A stretch of DNA of 45,011 nt, taken from positions 1 through 45,011 of the IMG/VR virus record IMGVR_UViG_3300025921_000034; one strand, given 5' to 3'. The notes under the pieces are model-generated. The model worked only from the letters and a program-made list of their open reading frames with translations. It made no database searches and was not told the DNA's origin. Below are positions 19,945 to 27,703 of the stretch, in pieces. The DNA comes from a virus. The position numbers were made by a program, and so were the translations under genes. How positions within the stretch are numbered: the first letter of the stretch is position 1; every line of letters begins with the position of its first letter.

Positions 19945-21512
19945 GCAAGGCGATCGCAATCCGCATGGCCGGGCAGCAGCTCACGCGCTGGGACCGCGTG
20001 CTACTGACGCTGTTCCCGAAGTGGGGAGCGCAGCGCGTTCGCGCGCGCCTCGCACGCCACTACGAGGCCGCCCAGGGCGGTCGCCGGACCGACGGATGGC
20101 GCCGCAGCGCTAGCGACGCGAACGTCGCTAACCGCCCGGCGCTCGCCGCGCTGCGCGAGCTCTCGCGCGATCTGCGCCGCAACAACGGCTGGGCGAAGCG
20201 CGGCATCCAGGCCGTCGTCAACAACACCGTCGGCTGGGGAATCATGCCGAAGGCAAAGCCGCACCGCTCGTCGGCTCGCATGGAGGCGGCGATCGAGCTT
20301 TTCAACGACTGGGCGGACTCGACCGCGTGCGACTACGACGGACGGCTCACGTTCTACGGCCTGCAGCGTCTCGTGATGGAGACCGTCGCGGAGTCCGGCG
20401 AGTGCCTCGTCGTGCGGCAGCCCGCGGCTTCCGCGGATGGCCTCGCGATTCCGATGCGGCTGCACGTGCTCGAGCCCGACTACCTCGACATGAACCGCAA
20501 CGGCTTCATCGGCGAGAGCGGTGGGCCGACCTACAACGGCGTCGAGTTCGACAAGTTCGGCCGGCGGACCGCGTACTGGCTGTTCACCGAGCACCCGGGC
20601 GGGCTGCGGCTGCAGACGACGCAGTTCTATTCGATCCGCGTTCCGGCCGAGCGCGTGATCCACGTGTATCGCGTCGATCGGCCGGGTCAGATCCGCGGTG
20701 TGCCGTGGTTGGCGTCCGCGATCTCGCGCCTGAAGGACTACGACGACTTCGAGGACGCCGAGCTCATGCAGCAGAAGGTTGCGGCGTGCTTCGGCGCGTT
20801 CGTCACCGACATGGAAAGCGCGGCGCCGGCGCTCGGGCAGGAAGGCGTCGATTCGCAGGGCAACGCGATCGAGTCGCTCGAGCCCGGTCACATCGAGTAC
20901 CTGCCGCCAGGCAAGACGGTGACGTTCGCGACGCCCCCGTCGCCGCAAGGTGGGTCGCTCTCGACGCGCACGCTGCGACGTATCGCCGTCAGCCTCGGCA
21001 TCACGTACGAGGAGCTGACGGGGGATTACTCCCAGGTCAACTTCAGCTCGGCGCGCATGGCGCGGATCTCCGAGTGGCAGAACGTCTGCGAGTGGCGCGA
21101 GCACATGCTCATCCCGCAGCTCTGCCAGGGCGTGTGGAACTGGGCGATGGCCCTCGCGGCCGCGATGAACGACTGGCCGGCGGTCCCCGGCGCGACATGG
21201 TCGGCTCCTCCGATGCCGATGCTCGAGCCCGACAAGGAAGGCCTCGCGTACCAGCGCCTGATCCGCAACGGCCTCATGACGTGGCCGCAAGTGATCCGCG
21301 AGCTTGGCTACGACCCGCGCGAGCAGATGCAGGAGATCGCGGACACGAACAAGGCGCTCGACGACGCCGGCGTCGTGCTCGACTTCGACCCGCGGCAGAT
21401 GACGCAAGCGGGACAGGTCCAGGCCGCACCGTCGGAGTCGGAAGCCTCCGGCGAGACCTCGACGGATGCCGCCGACGCCGCAGACACGGGTGCTAGCTCG
21501 ACCGCGCACTGA
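19941..21512 (+). CDS. Portal protein, lambda gpB family, 523 aa
   Basis: The ATG at 19941 overlaps the gpW stop. Family features are clear: RELSRDLRRNNGWAKRGIQA near residue 75, VVNNTVGWGIMPKAKP, then FYGLQRLVMETVAESGECLV. Later come ERVIHVYRVDRPGQIRGVPW and LAGDY-like TGDYSQVNFSSARMARISEW around residue 355. It forms the dodecameric ring through which DNA enters and leaves the head. The C-terminal 45 residues are Ala/Asp/Ser-rich. Length is normal for the family. Confidence 0.92.
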   Translation: MSKAIAIRMAGQQLTRWDRVLLTLFPKWGAQRVRARLARHYEAAQGGRRTDGWRRSASDANVANRPALAALRELSRDLRRNNGWAKRGIQAVVNNTVGWGIMPKAKPHRSSARMEAAIELFNDWADSTACDYDGRLTFYGLQRLVMETVAESGECLVVRQPAASADGLAIPMRLHVLEPDYLDMNRNGFIGESGGPTYNGVEFDKFGRRTAYWLFTEHPGGLRLQTTQFYSIRVPAERVIHVYRVDRPGQIRGVPWLASAISRLKDYDDFEDAELMQQKVAACFGAFVTDMESAAPALGQEGVDSQGNAIESLEPGHIEYLPPGKTVTFATPPSPQGGSLSTRTLRRIAVSLGITYEELTGDYSQVNFSSARMARISEWQNVCEWREHMLIPQLCQGVWNWAMALAAAMNDWPAVPGATWSAPPMPMLEPDKEGLAYQRLIRNGLMTWPQVIRELGYDPREQMQEIADTNKALDDAGVVLDFDPRQMTQAGQVQAAPSESEASGETSTDAADAADTGASSTAH

Positions 21513-21523
21513 TCGCTCGCCAC

Positions 21524-21549
21524 TTGACGGCGTGAAATCGCCGTGATCC
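21524..21549 (+). promoter_or_regulatory. Late element 2, TTGAC-N14-GTGATCC
   Basis: TTGAC at 21524-21528 and GTGATCC at 21543-21549 lie in the 47-base gap after the portal gene, ten bases before the ATG of the protease-capsid gene. The spacing is the same as in copies 1, 3 and 5. Confidence 0.65.
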
Positions 21550-21559
21550 TGACCTCGAC

Positions 21560-23578
21560 ATGGCAGGGCAGAACAAGCGCGGAGCCACACGGGATGTCCC
21601 GCTGCTCGATCTGCGCGCGACGTTCGAACCTGCGACGTTGAACGTCGACAAGCGCACCGTCGATCTGGTGTGGACGACTGGCGCGGCGGTCTTGCGCGGC
21701 GGCCTCTGGTCCGACCCGTACTACGAAGAGCTGTCGCTCGACCCGAAGCACGTGCGCATGGAGCGACTGCAGAGCGGCGCGGCGCCGCTTCTCAACTCGC
21801 ACAGCAGCTACGACGTTTCCGACGTGCTCGGAGTGGTCGAGACCGCGAGCCTCGGCAAGAAGAACGGGACTGCGACCGTTCGTTTCGCAAAGGGCCCCGT
21901 CGGCGACGACGTGCTCGCGAAGGTGCAGGACGGAATCCTGCGCAACGTCTCGGTCGGCTACCGGACCTACGAGATGCAGCAGGTGAAGGGCGGCGACGGA
22001 ACGATCGCGCGCTTCATGGCGACCGACTGGGAGCCCTACGAGATTTCGCTTGTTCCGATCGGTGCCGATGCTGGCGCCGTTACTCGGTCCGCTACGGGGA
22101 CGACCCCGTGCGTTTTCATTCAGGAGAGAGCCATGGAGAACGAGAACCCGTCCCCGACCACCGCGCCGGCCGTTGCGCCGACGACCACCGCGCCGGCGAC
22201 GGCGTCCTCCGAGCAGCTCCGCGCCGTCGAGCGCGCAGCTGAAACCCGCGCCGTCGAGCGCGTGCTGGGCATCCAGCGCCGCGGCGCTGCACTCGGCCAG
22301 ACGGCCGAGCAGATCCAGCAGGCGATCGCGAGCGGTGAATCGCTCGCCGAGTTTACCGCTCGCGCAGTCGACGAGCGTGCGGCAAAGGACACGCTGCCGC
22401 TCAAGCCGAGCGGCGACGTGCACATCCAGGGCGGCGAGGACCGTCGCGACAAGCTCGCGCGCGGCATGGGCGCATGGCTGATCCAGCGATCGGGTCAGCA
22501 GCAGCTGATCGCCGCCGGCGCAGAGAAGGCGCCGCATCTCGTCGCGAAGGGCGACACCGACCCCGGCGAGTTCCGGGGCATGACGCTCGTGGATATGGCG
22601 CGCGCTTCGCTCGAGGCGGCCAACATCCGGACCGCCGGCATGAGCCGCAACGACCTCGTCGGCAAGGCGCTGACGATGCGTTCGGCTGTCGCGTCGACCA
22701 GCGACTTCCCGAACATCCTCGAGAACATCCTCTACAAGGTGTTGCTCGCGCAGTACGCGATCACGCCGGACACGTGGAAGCAGTTCTGCAAGATCGGCAG
22801 CGTCTCGGATTTCCGGACGAACAAGCGCTACCGCCTCGGCACGTTCGGCTCGCTTAGCGCGCTGAACGAGCTCGGCGAGTTCACGAACAAGTCGATCCCC
22901 GATGCCGAGAAGCAGTCGCTGACCGCTTCGACGAAGGGCAACATCATTGGCATCTCGCGCCAGGCGATCATCAACGACGACATGGGTGCGTTCGACACCC
23001 TCGCCGCGATGCTCGGCCGCGCTGCGGCGCTCTCGCAGGAGGTCGACGTCTACGCCCTGCTCGCGCAGAACGCGGGCCTCGGCCCGACGATGACGGACGG
23101 CAACACGCTGTTCCACGCCTCACACAACAACCTGACGACCGGTGCGGCCATCGGCTCGGCAGCCATCGACGCTGACCGCGTGGCGATGGGTTCGCAGAAG
23201 GATCCCTCGGGCAACGAGGTCCTCGCGCTCATCCCGGCAGTGCTCGTCCTGCCGATCGGTCTCGGCGGCACGGCTCGCCAGATCAACAACGGCCAGTACG
23301 ACTTCGATGTTACGTCGAAGTTCCAGATCCCGAACCGCGTCGGCGGCCTGTTCAAGGCGATCATCGACACGCCGCGCATCACCGGCACGCGCCGCTACCT
23401 GTTCGCCGATCCTGGCGTCGCGCCGACCATCGAGGTCGCCTACGTCGAGGGCCAGGCGCAGCCGTTCATGGACCAGCACCTCGGATTCCGCACCGACGGC
23501 ATCGAGTGGAAGGTCCGCATGGACTACGGCGTCGCGGCGATCGACTTCCGCGGAGCGGTTACCAACGCCGGCGTCTAG
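21560..23578 (+). CDS. Prohead protease-major capsid protein fusion, 672 aa
   Basis: The ATG at 21560 opens an HK97-type (S78/U35) protease domain of about 185 residues. LLNSHSSYDVSDVLGVV carries the His, ILRNVSVGYRTYEM the Ser, and WEPYEISLVPIGADAGA the final strand. A Pro/Thr/Ala-rich stretch and a coiled scaffold-like region follow (EQLRAVERAAETRAVERVLG). From about residue 330 comes the capsid part (TASTKGNIIGISRQAIINDD, NTLFHASHNNL, TRRYLFADPGV). Such fusions are known in Mu-like and other phages. A strong internal start at 22133 lies in frame. The full product supplies protease, and cleavage would free mature capsid protein. Confidence 0.88.
   Translation: MAGQNKRGATRDVPLLDLRATFEPATLNVDKRTVDLVWTTGAAVLRGGLWSDPYYEELSLDPKHVRMERLQSGAAPLLNSHSSYDVSDVLGVVETASLGKKNGTATVRFAKGPVGDDVLAKVQDGILRNVSVGYRTYEMQQVKGGDGTIARFMATDWEPYEISLVPIGADAGAVTRSATGTTPCVFIQERAMENENPSPTTAPAVAPTTTAPATASSEQLRAVERAAETRAVERVLGIQRRGAALGQTAEQIQQAIASGESLAEFTARAVDERAAKDTLPLKPSGDVHIQGGEDRRDKLARGMGAWLIQRSGQQQLIAAGAEKAPHLVAKGDTDPGEFRGMTLVDMARASLEAANIRTAGMSRNDLVGKALTMRSAVASTSDFPNILENILYKVLLAQYAITPDTWKQFCKIGSVSDFRTNKRYRLGTFGSLSALNELGEFTNKSIPDAEKQSLTASTKGNIIGISRQAIINDDMGAFDTLAAMLGRAAALSQEVDVYALLAQNAGLGPTMTDGNTLFHASHNNLTTGAAIGSAAIDADRVAMGSQKDPSGNEVLALIPAVLVLPIGLGGTARQINNGQYDFDVTSKFQIPNRVGGLFKAIIDTPRITGTRRYLFADPGVAPTIEVAYVEGQAQPFMDQHLGFRTDGIEWKVRMDYGVAAIDFRGAVTNAGV
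22133..23578 (+). CDS. Predicted internal-start product: scaffold-capsid protein, 481 aa
   Basis: An in-frame ATG at 22133 (codon 192 of the fusion) is preceded by AGGAG at 22122-22126 with ideal six-base spacing, a better site than that of the full-length gene. Translation from here gives MENENPSPTTAPAVAPT, the delta/scaffold region and the capsid domain without protease. It would let the phage make many capsid subunits and few protease copies, as lambda does with C and Nu3. This is inferred from the ribosome-binding site. Confidence 0.55.
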   Translation: MENENPSPTTAPAVAPTTTAPATASSEQLRAVERAAETRAVERVLGIQRRGAALGQTAEQIQQAIASGESLAEFTARAVDERAAKDTLPLKPSGDVHIQGGEDRRDKLARGMGAWLIQRSGQQQLIAAGAEKAPHLVAKGDTDPGEFRGMTLVDMARASLEAANIRTAGMSRNDLVGKALTMRSAVASTSDFPNILENILYKVLLAQYAITPDTWKQFCKIGSVSDFRTNKRYRLGTFGSLSALNELGEFTNKSIPDAEKQSLTASTKGNIIGISRQAIINDDMGAFDTLAAMLGRAAALSQEVDVYALLAQNAGLGPTMTDGNTLFHASHNNLTTGAAIGSAAIDADRVAMGSQKDPSGNEVLALIPAVLVLPIGLGGTARQINNGQYDFDVTSKFQIPNRVGGLFKAIIDTPRITGTRRYLFADPGVAPTIEVAYVEGQAQPFMDQHLGFRTDGIEWKVRMDYGVAAIDFRGAVTNAGV

Positions 23579-23612
23579 TCGCTGACGAACCCAGCGAGCT
23601 CTTCGAGCTCGA

Positions 23613-23642
23613 AGCCCCCTGAGCTTGAACAGCCAGGGGGCT
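23613..23642 (+). terminator. Hairpin after the capsid gene
   Basis: AGCCCCCTG (23613-23621) pairs perfectly with CAGGGGGCT (23634-23642) around a 12-base loop AGCTTGAACAGC. No T tract follows, and GGGGCGTCAGGAG leads directly into the next ribosome-binding site. A near copy sits after the sheath gene at 26984-27012. It is more likely an mRNA stabiliser or partial attenuator than a full terminator. Confidence 0.6.
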
Positions 23643-23663
23643 GGGGCGTCAGGAGAGACGACG

Positions 23664-24017
23664 ATGAACAACTTTCTTCAGCCCGGCATCAACCAGGAAT
23701 ACACCGCGCCCGGCGGCGGCGTCGTCAGTGGCACCCCCGTCCTGATCGGCGGCCTCGTCGTGATCCCGCTCGTGTCGGCAGCGGCCGGCGTGCGCTTCAA
23801 CGGCGAAGTCGAGGGCGTGTACACGCTGCCCAAGACCGCCGGCTCGGCATGGACCGAAGGTCAGGTCCTGTACTTCGACAGCGCGACCACGAGCTTCACC
23901 ACGGCCGCGTCCGCGACCGCGCGCCGCGCGGGTATCGCGAACGCTGCGGCGTTGAGCGCGGCCACGACCGGCCAGGTCTACCTGCTCAACGTCGGCGCAG
24001 CTGTCAACGTCGCCTAG
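23664..24017 (+). CDS. DUF2190-like capsid decoration protein, 117 aa
   Basis: The ATG at 23664 follows AGGAGAG. The product MNNFLQPGINQEYTAPGGGV, then VVSGTPVLIGGLVVIPLVSA and GVYTLPKTAGSAWTEGQVLY matches DUF2190. Members are small beta-rich proteins next to capsid genes that form cement or decoration trimers. Ala/Thr-rich repeats and a hydrophobic end fit this. It follows the capsid gene after an intergenic hairpin, so its expression may be tuned relative to capsid. Confidence 0.8.
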   Translation: MNNFLQPGINQEYTAPGGGVVSGTPVLIGGLVVIPLVSAAAGVRFNGEVEGVYTLPKTAGSAWTEGQVLYFDSATTSFTTAASATARRAGIANAAALSAATTGQVYLLNVGAAVNVA

Positions 24018-24025
24018 GGCCCGCC

Positions 24026-24385
24026 ATGGGCTTCGCCGAGCTCGTCGCTGCGGCCGATCGTGCCGCGCAGGCTATGCTCGGTGGCGAGCCGGTGACGTAC
24101 GCGCCCGAGTCGGTCGGCTTGCCGGTCCAGCTCGGCGCGCCGCTAGGCGTTCAGCCGGTCACGATCACCGGCATGTTCGACTCGCAGTTCGTGCTCGCCG
24201 AAGGCGATGCGCATGCAGGTGTCGAGGCCGCGGGTCCCGCGGTGTTCTTCCGCGTCGAGGACCTGCCGGCCGATCCGGAGACGGACAACCCGACGATCAC
24301 GATCCGCGGCGTGGACTACAGCGTGACGTTTCGCAAGCCGGACGGCATGGGCGGCATCGTCCTCGGGCTGCGCACGATCGTCTGA
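24026..24385 (+). CDS. Head-tail joining protein, FII-like, 119 aa
   Basis: The ATG at 24026 begins MGFAELVAAADRAAQAMLGG. The rest is beta-rich: EPVTYAPESVGLPVQLGAPL, GMFDSQFVLAEGDAHAGVEA, and the end TITIRGVDYSVTFRKPDGMG followed by GIVLGLRTIV. Length (lambda FII is 117 residues), the final strand pattern and the place between decoration protein and tail terminator fit an FII-type head completion protein. It would plug the portal and form the tail docking site. Confidence 0.65.
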   Translation: MGFAELVAAADRAAQAMLGGEPVTYAPESVGLPVQLGAPLGVQPVTITGMFDSQFVLAEGDAHAGVEAAGPAVFFRVEDLPADPETDNPTITIRGVDYSVTFRKPDGMGGIVLGLRTIV

Positions 24386-24388
24386 GCC

Positions 24389-24414
24389 TTGACGTCGCGA
24401 TCACGTCGTGATCC
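24389..24414 (+). promoter_or_regulatory. Late element 3, TTGAC-N14-GTGATCC
   Basis: TTGAC at 24389-24393 and GTGATCC at 24408-24414 lie in the 40-base gap before the tail terminator gene. The chosen ATG at 24426 is 11 bases downstream. The spacer also contains CGCGATCACG, a local dyad. Confidence 0.65.
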
Positions 24415-24425
24415 TGACGGCGTTG

Positions 24426-25238
24426 ATGGCGCACCCGCGCAAGCTCCTTCGCCAGGCCGTGATCGCGCTGCTCGCTGCAGCGCCCACGTCAGCGGGGCCG
24501 CGCGTGTCGAGCTCGCGTGTCGACCCGTATCGCGAGAACGAGCTGCCGGCGATCTCGGTGTTCACGTTTCACGAGGACACGGACGCGGATTCTGCGGAGA
24601 CCGCGCCGATCGTGCTCACCCGCGTCGCGAAGGTCGAGATTGCCGCGTGGGTCCGCGACACGAAGGCGTTGCCCGCAGCCGAGGCGATGGACGACATCGC
24701 GGAGCAAATCGAGGCCGCGATGGCCTCCGACTACTACCTGTCGACGCCCGTGGCGGTCACCGCAGTGAATCACGCGACCGGCGCGATCACTGCCCCCGCG
24801 CACGGGCTCGAGACGGGCGACCCCTGCATCATCCGCGCGGGACAGAGCGGCGTGCTGCCGAGCGGTGCGCCGACGTTCGAATGCTTCGCCGTCGTCATCG
24901 ACGATGACACGCTGCAGCTGGCGAAGTCGCTGAGCGATGCGCTCAACGGCCGCGTCGCGACGTTCAGCGACAACGGGACGCTGCCGCTCCAGATCCGCAA
25001 GGACGCGGTCGTCGAGCAGCTGCTCGAGAGCACCGACTGCGAGCTCGCCGCGCTCGACGGCAAGAGCGACCCGCTCGTCGGCATCATCGTGCTGACGTAC
25101 TCCGTCAAGTACCGGACTTGTCCGGCGACCGTCGCGACGCCGAACGACTTCCTGACGGCAGACGTCAAGCAGCAGCTCGTCGGCGGCGTGGTCGACACGC
25201 AGGTCGTCGAGGACACCATCACCGTGAGGAGCCCATGA
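24426..25238 (+). CDS. Tail terminator-like protein with inserted beta module, 270 aa
   Basis: The ATG at 24426 gives MAHPRKLLRQAVIALLAAAP; a GTG at 24408 is part of the late element. The N-terminal 105 residues (ENELPAISVFTFHEDTDADS, VAKVEIAAWVRD) and the C-terminal part (STDCELAALDGKSDPLVGII, TYSVKYRT) fit the gpU-type tail terminator fold. Between them, from about residue 110 to 190, lies an extra beta-rich module with AHGLETGD and NGTLPLQI. A similar module begins the fibre-like protein at 36969-37871. Many gpU proteins are about 130 residues, so the insertion explains the length. Confidence 0.65.
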   Translation: MAHPRKLLRQAVIALLAAAPTSAGPRVSSSRVDPYRENELPAISVFTFHEDTDADSAETAPIVLTRVAKVEIAAWVRDTKALPAAEAMDDIAEQIEAAMASDYYLSTPVAVTAVNHATGAITAPAHGLETGDPCIIRAGQSGVLPSGAPTFECFAVVIDDDTLQLAKSLSDALNGRVATFSDNGTLPLQIRKDAVVEQLLESTDCELAALDGKSDPLVGIIVLTYSVKYRTCPATVATPNDFLTADVKQQLVGGVVDTQVVEDTITVRSP

Positions 25239-25474
25239 GAGTGAAGCCCGTCAATCCCGACAACGCTGTCGGGCTCATCGATCCGCAGACCATGCGGTCG
25301 CCGTTCCTCGACCCGATGACGGGCGAGCCGCTCGAGAGCGCGGACGTTCCGGACAACACGTTCTGGAACCGCCGCCTCATCGCCGGCGAAATCGCGCGCT
25401 GCGCGGAGCCGACCACGAGCACGCCGACCGGCCGTGAGCCCGTCGCGCCGCTCACCACGCGGAGCCAGGGGTAA
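25235..25474 (+). CDS. DUF2635-like small tail protein, 79 aa
   Basis: The ATG at 25235 overlaps the upstream stop. The sequence MRVKPVNPDNAVGLIDPQTM, then SADVPDNTFWNRRLIAGEIA follows the DUF2635 pattern: V-K-P at the start, an Asp-Pro, and a final V-P-x2-x-x-W-x-R-R-L. This family is the gene directly before the sheath in Mu-like tails. The Thr/Pro-rich end is probably flexible. Its exact job in tail assembly is unknown. Confidence 0.75.
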   Translation: MRVKPVNPDNAVGLIDPQTMRSPFLDPMTGEPLESADVPDNTFWNRRLIAGEIARCAEPTTSTPTGREPVAPLTTRSQG

Positions 25475-25477
25475 GCC

Positions 25478-26962
25478 ATGTCGATCAGCTTCAATCAGGT
25501 TCCATCGAACATCCGCATCCCGTTCTTCGCGGCGGAGTTCGACTCCTCGAAGGCCCAGCAGGGCCCGTCGCTGCTGACCTATAAGGGCCTCATCATCGGC
25601 CAGAAGCTCGCGAGCGGCACGTTCACCGCGGACACCGTCGTGAAGGTGTCGAGCCTCGACCAGGTCATTCTCGGCGCAGGCCGCGGCTCGATGCTGCATC
25701 GCCAGTACCTCGCATGGATCGCGGTCAACAAGACGACCGAGGTGTGGATGGGCGTCCTCGCCGACAACGGCGCCGGCGTCGCCGCGACCGGCACGATCGT
25801 CGTCAACTCGGCGGCGACCGGCGCGGGCACGATCCAGCTCTACCTCGGCGGCGTGCTCGTCTCCGTCGGCGTGAACAGCGGCGACCTGTCGACCGCGATC
25901 GCGACCAACATCGCGGCCGCGATCAACGCGCTGCCGGACCTTCCGGTGACCGCGACCGTGTCGACGTCGACGGTCACGCTGACGTATCGCCACAAGGGAC
26001 TCACCGGCAACACGTACGACGTCCGCACGAACTACCGCGACGGCGACGCGCTCCCTGCGGGCGTGACGCTGACGATCACGGCGATGGGCGCGGTGGTTGC
26101 CGGCACGACGGCACCGTCGACGACGAACTTGATCGCGGCGATGGTAAGCATGTGGTTCCACATCTGGACCCACCCGTACACCGACGCGGCCACGCTGACC
26201 GCGCTCGAGACCGAGCTCGCGACGCGCAACGGCCCGATGCGCCAGCAGCAGGGCCTCGCGATCACGTCCGCATCCGGGTCGTTCTCGACGCTCTCGGCGC
26301 TTGGCGTCAGCCGCAACAGCCCGCACTCGGTCATCGTGGCGCAGACCGGCCACACGCCGCTCACGCCTCCGATGGAGTTCGCCGCGGAGACCGCCGGGCT
26401 CGTCGCGCTGTACGGCGCCGCGGACCCGGGCCGTCCGTTCCAGACACTCGCGTACTCGCGCGCCCTGCCGACGCCCGAGACCGACCAGTGGGACCCGAGC
26501 ACGGAGCGGAACCTGCTCCTGTACACGGGCATCGCCACCACGAAGCGCGCCGCTGGCGGCGTCGTGCAGATCGACCGCCTGATCACGACGTACGAGACGA
26601 GCTCGAGCGGCGCGTCCGATACGGCGTACCTCGATGCGACGACGCTGCTGACGCTGATGTACCTGCGCTACAGCTTCAAGGTTCGCATCCAGAACAAGTA
26701 CCCGCGCCACAAGCTGGCCGACGATGGCAGCCGGTTCGGCTCGGGGCAGGCGGTGATCACCCCCTCGATCGGCAAGGCCGAGGCGGTCGGCTGGTTCGGC
26801 GACATGCTCGAGCTCGGCCTCGTGGAGGACCTCGCGCAGTTCAAGCGAGACCTCGTGTGCGCGCGCAGCTCGACGGATCCGAACCGCCTCGAGTGGCTGC
26901 TGCCGCCGAACCTGATCAACCAGTTCATCGTCGGAGCGGCGCAGATCCAGTTCCTGCTGTAG
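25478..26962 (+). CDS. Contractile tail sheath protein, Mu gpL-like, 494 aa
   Basis: The ATG at 25478 starts MSISFNQVPSNIRIPFFAAE, the conserved sheath N-terminus. Further features are GPSLLTYKGLIIGQKLASG, a long beta-domain in the middle, and QQGLAITSASGSFSTL. Later come NSPHSVIVAQTGHTPLTPPM and the C-terminal VVQIDRLITTYETSSSG with YLDATTLLTLMYLRYSFKVR. The final LVCARSSTDPNRLEWLLPPN and LINQFIVGAAQIQFLL are typical of Mu-type sheaths. It contracts to drive the tube through the envelope. Confidence 0.93.
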   Translation: MSISFNQVPSNIRIPFFAAEFDSSKAQQGPSLLTYKGLIIGQKLASGTFTADTVVKVSSLDQVILGAGRGSMLHRQYLAWIAVNKTTEVWMGVLADNGAGVAATGTIVVNSAATGAGTIQLYLGGVLVSVGVNSGDLSTAIATNIAAAINALPDLPVTATVSTSTVTLTYRHKGLTGNTYDVRTNYRDGDALPAGVTLTITAMGAVVAGTTAPSTTNLIAAMVSMWFHIWTHPYTDAATLTALETELATRNGPMRQQQGLAITSASGSFSTLSALGVSRNSPHSVIVAQTGHTPLTPPMEFAAETAGLVALYGAADPGRPFQTLAYSRALPTPETDQWDPSTERNLLLYTGIATTKRAAGGVVQIDRLITTYETSSSGASDTAYLDATTLLTLMYLRYSFKVRIQNKYPRHKLADDGSRFGSGQAVITPSIGKAEAVGWFGDMLELGLVEDLAQFKRDLVCARSSTDPNRLEWLLPPNLINQFIVGAAQIQFLL

Positions 26963-26983
26963 CTGAGCGTGCCCCCTGCACGT

Positions 26984-27012
26984 GGCCCCTGAGCGCTGAA
27001 ACGCCAGGGGCC
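26984..27012 (+). terminator. Hairpin after the sheath gene
   Basis: GGCCCCTG (26984-26991) pairs with CAGGGGCC (27005-27012) around the 13-base loop AGCGCTGAAACGC. Loop and flank resemble the hairpin after the capsid gene, including the following GGCGTCAG. No T tract is present. It lies ahead of the tail-tube gene. Confidence 0.6.
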
Positions 27013-27032
27013 TAAGGCGTCAGAGGACCACC

Positions 27033-27398
27033 ATGGCCAACGAACGACGGGCAGGACTCATCCAGTTCCAGGTGAACGGCGAGATGTACGACGCCAAGGG
27101 CGAGTACAGCTACGAGCTCAGCGGCGTCAAGCGCGAGACGATCGTCGGCGCCGACGGCGTGCACGGCTACAAGGAGACCCCGAAGGCTGGGTACATCGAG
27201 GGCTCGATCACCGATCGCGGCTCGCTCGACGTCGCCGCGATGGTCGCGCTCACCGATGCGACCGTCATCCTGAAGCTCTCGAACGGCAAGTCGATTGTCG
27301 GCAGCAACAGCTGGTTCGCCGGCGATGGCAAGGCGTCGACCAGCGAGTCGCAGATCGACGTCCGCTTCGAAGGCAAGAACGTTCAGGAGATCAGCTGA
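27033..27398 (+). CDS. Tail tube protein, Mu gpM-like, 121 aa
   Basis: The ATG at 27033 follows AGAGGACC. The product MANERRAGLIQFQVNGEMYD, then AKGEYSYELSGVKRETIVGA, GVHGYKETPKAGYIEGSITD and KSTSESQIDVRFEG-like elements fits the Mu-type tube family of about 118 residues. Its position between sheath and chaperone is standard. It forms the inner tube hexamers. Confidence 0.88.
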   Translation: MANERRAGLIQFQVNGEMYDAKGEYSYELSGVKRETIVGADGVHGYKETPKAGYIEGSITDRGSLDVAAMVALTDATVILKLSNGKSIVGSNSWFAGDGKASTSESQIDVRFEGKNVQEIS

Positions 27399-27703
27399 TG
27401 GCGGAGGACGCGAAGGCCGCAGCGCCGATGGAGTGGCCGCACACGGTCAAGCTCGAGCGGCCGGTCGAGTTCGCGGGCGATACCATCTCGTCGCTCACGT
27501 TCCAGCGCGGCAAGCTCAAGTTCCTTCGGGGCATGACGCTCGAGCGCACGCCGACCGTGGACGAGGCGGTGCTGATCGCCTCGCGCCTGTGCGGCCAGCC
27601 GGTCCAGGTCATCGAGGAGCTCGAGGGCAAGGACGCCGGGGAGGCTGTGGCGGTCGCCCTGGCTTTTTTCGCGAGGTGCCTCGGGACTACCGAGAGCACC
27701 TAG
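27398..27703 (+). CDS. Tail assembly chaperone, zero-frame product, Mu gp41-like, 101 aa
   Basis: The ATG at 27398 overlaps the tube stop. The product MAEDAKAAAPMEWPHTVKLE, then LERPVEFAGDTISSLTFQRG and RTPTVDEAVLIASRLCGQPV resembles the gp41-type chaperones that coat the tape measure during tail assembly. Near the end the coding sequence passes T-TTT-TTC at 27664-27670 and stops at 27701-27703. The last 11 residues after the slip site are unlike the family end, as expected when a fraction of ribosomes shift frame. Confidence 0.8.
   Translation: MAEDAKAAAPMEWPHTVKLERPVEFAGDTISSLTFQRGKLKFLRGMTLERTPTVDEAVLIASRLCGQPVQVIEELEGKDAGEAVAVALAFFARCLGTTEST

Noticed and set aside
20001-21590. 529-residue leftward frame
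   Set aside because: It is antisense to the portal gene; composition is typical of shadow frames in GC-rich DNA.
24408-24425. GTG start for the tail terminator gene
   Set aside because: This GTG is the conserved GTGATCC block of late element 3; in other copies the start codon is 10-12 bases further on.
24770-26710. 646-residue leftward frame
   Set aside because: It is antisense to the tail terminator and sheath genes, with no motif or ribosome-binding site.
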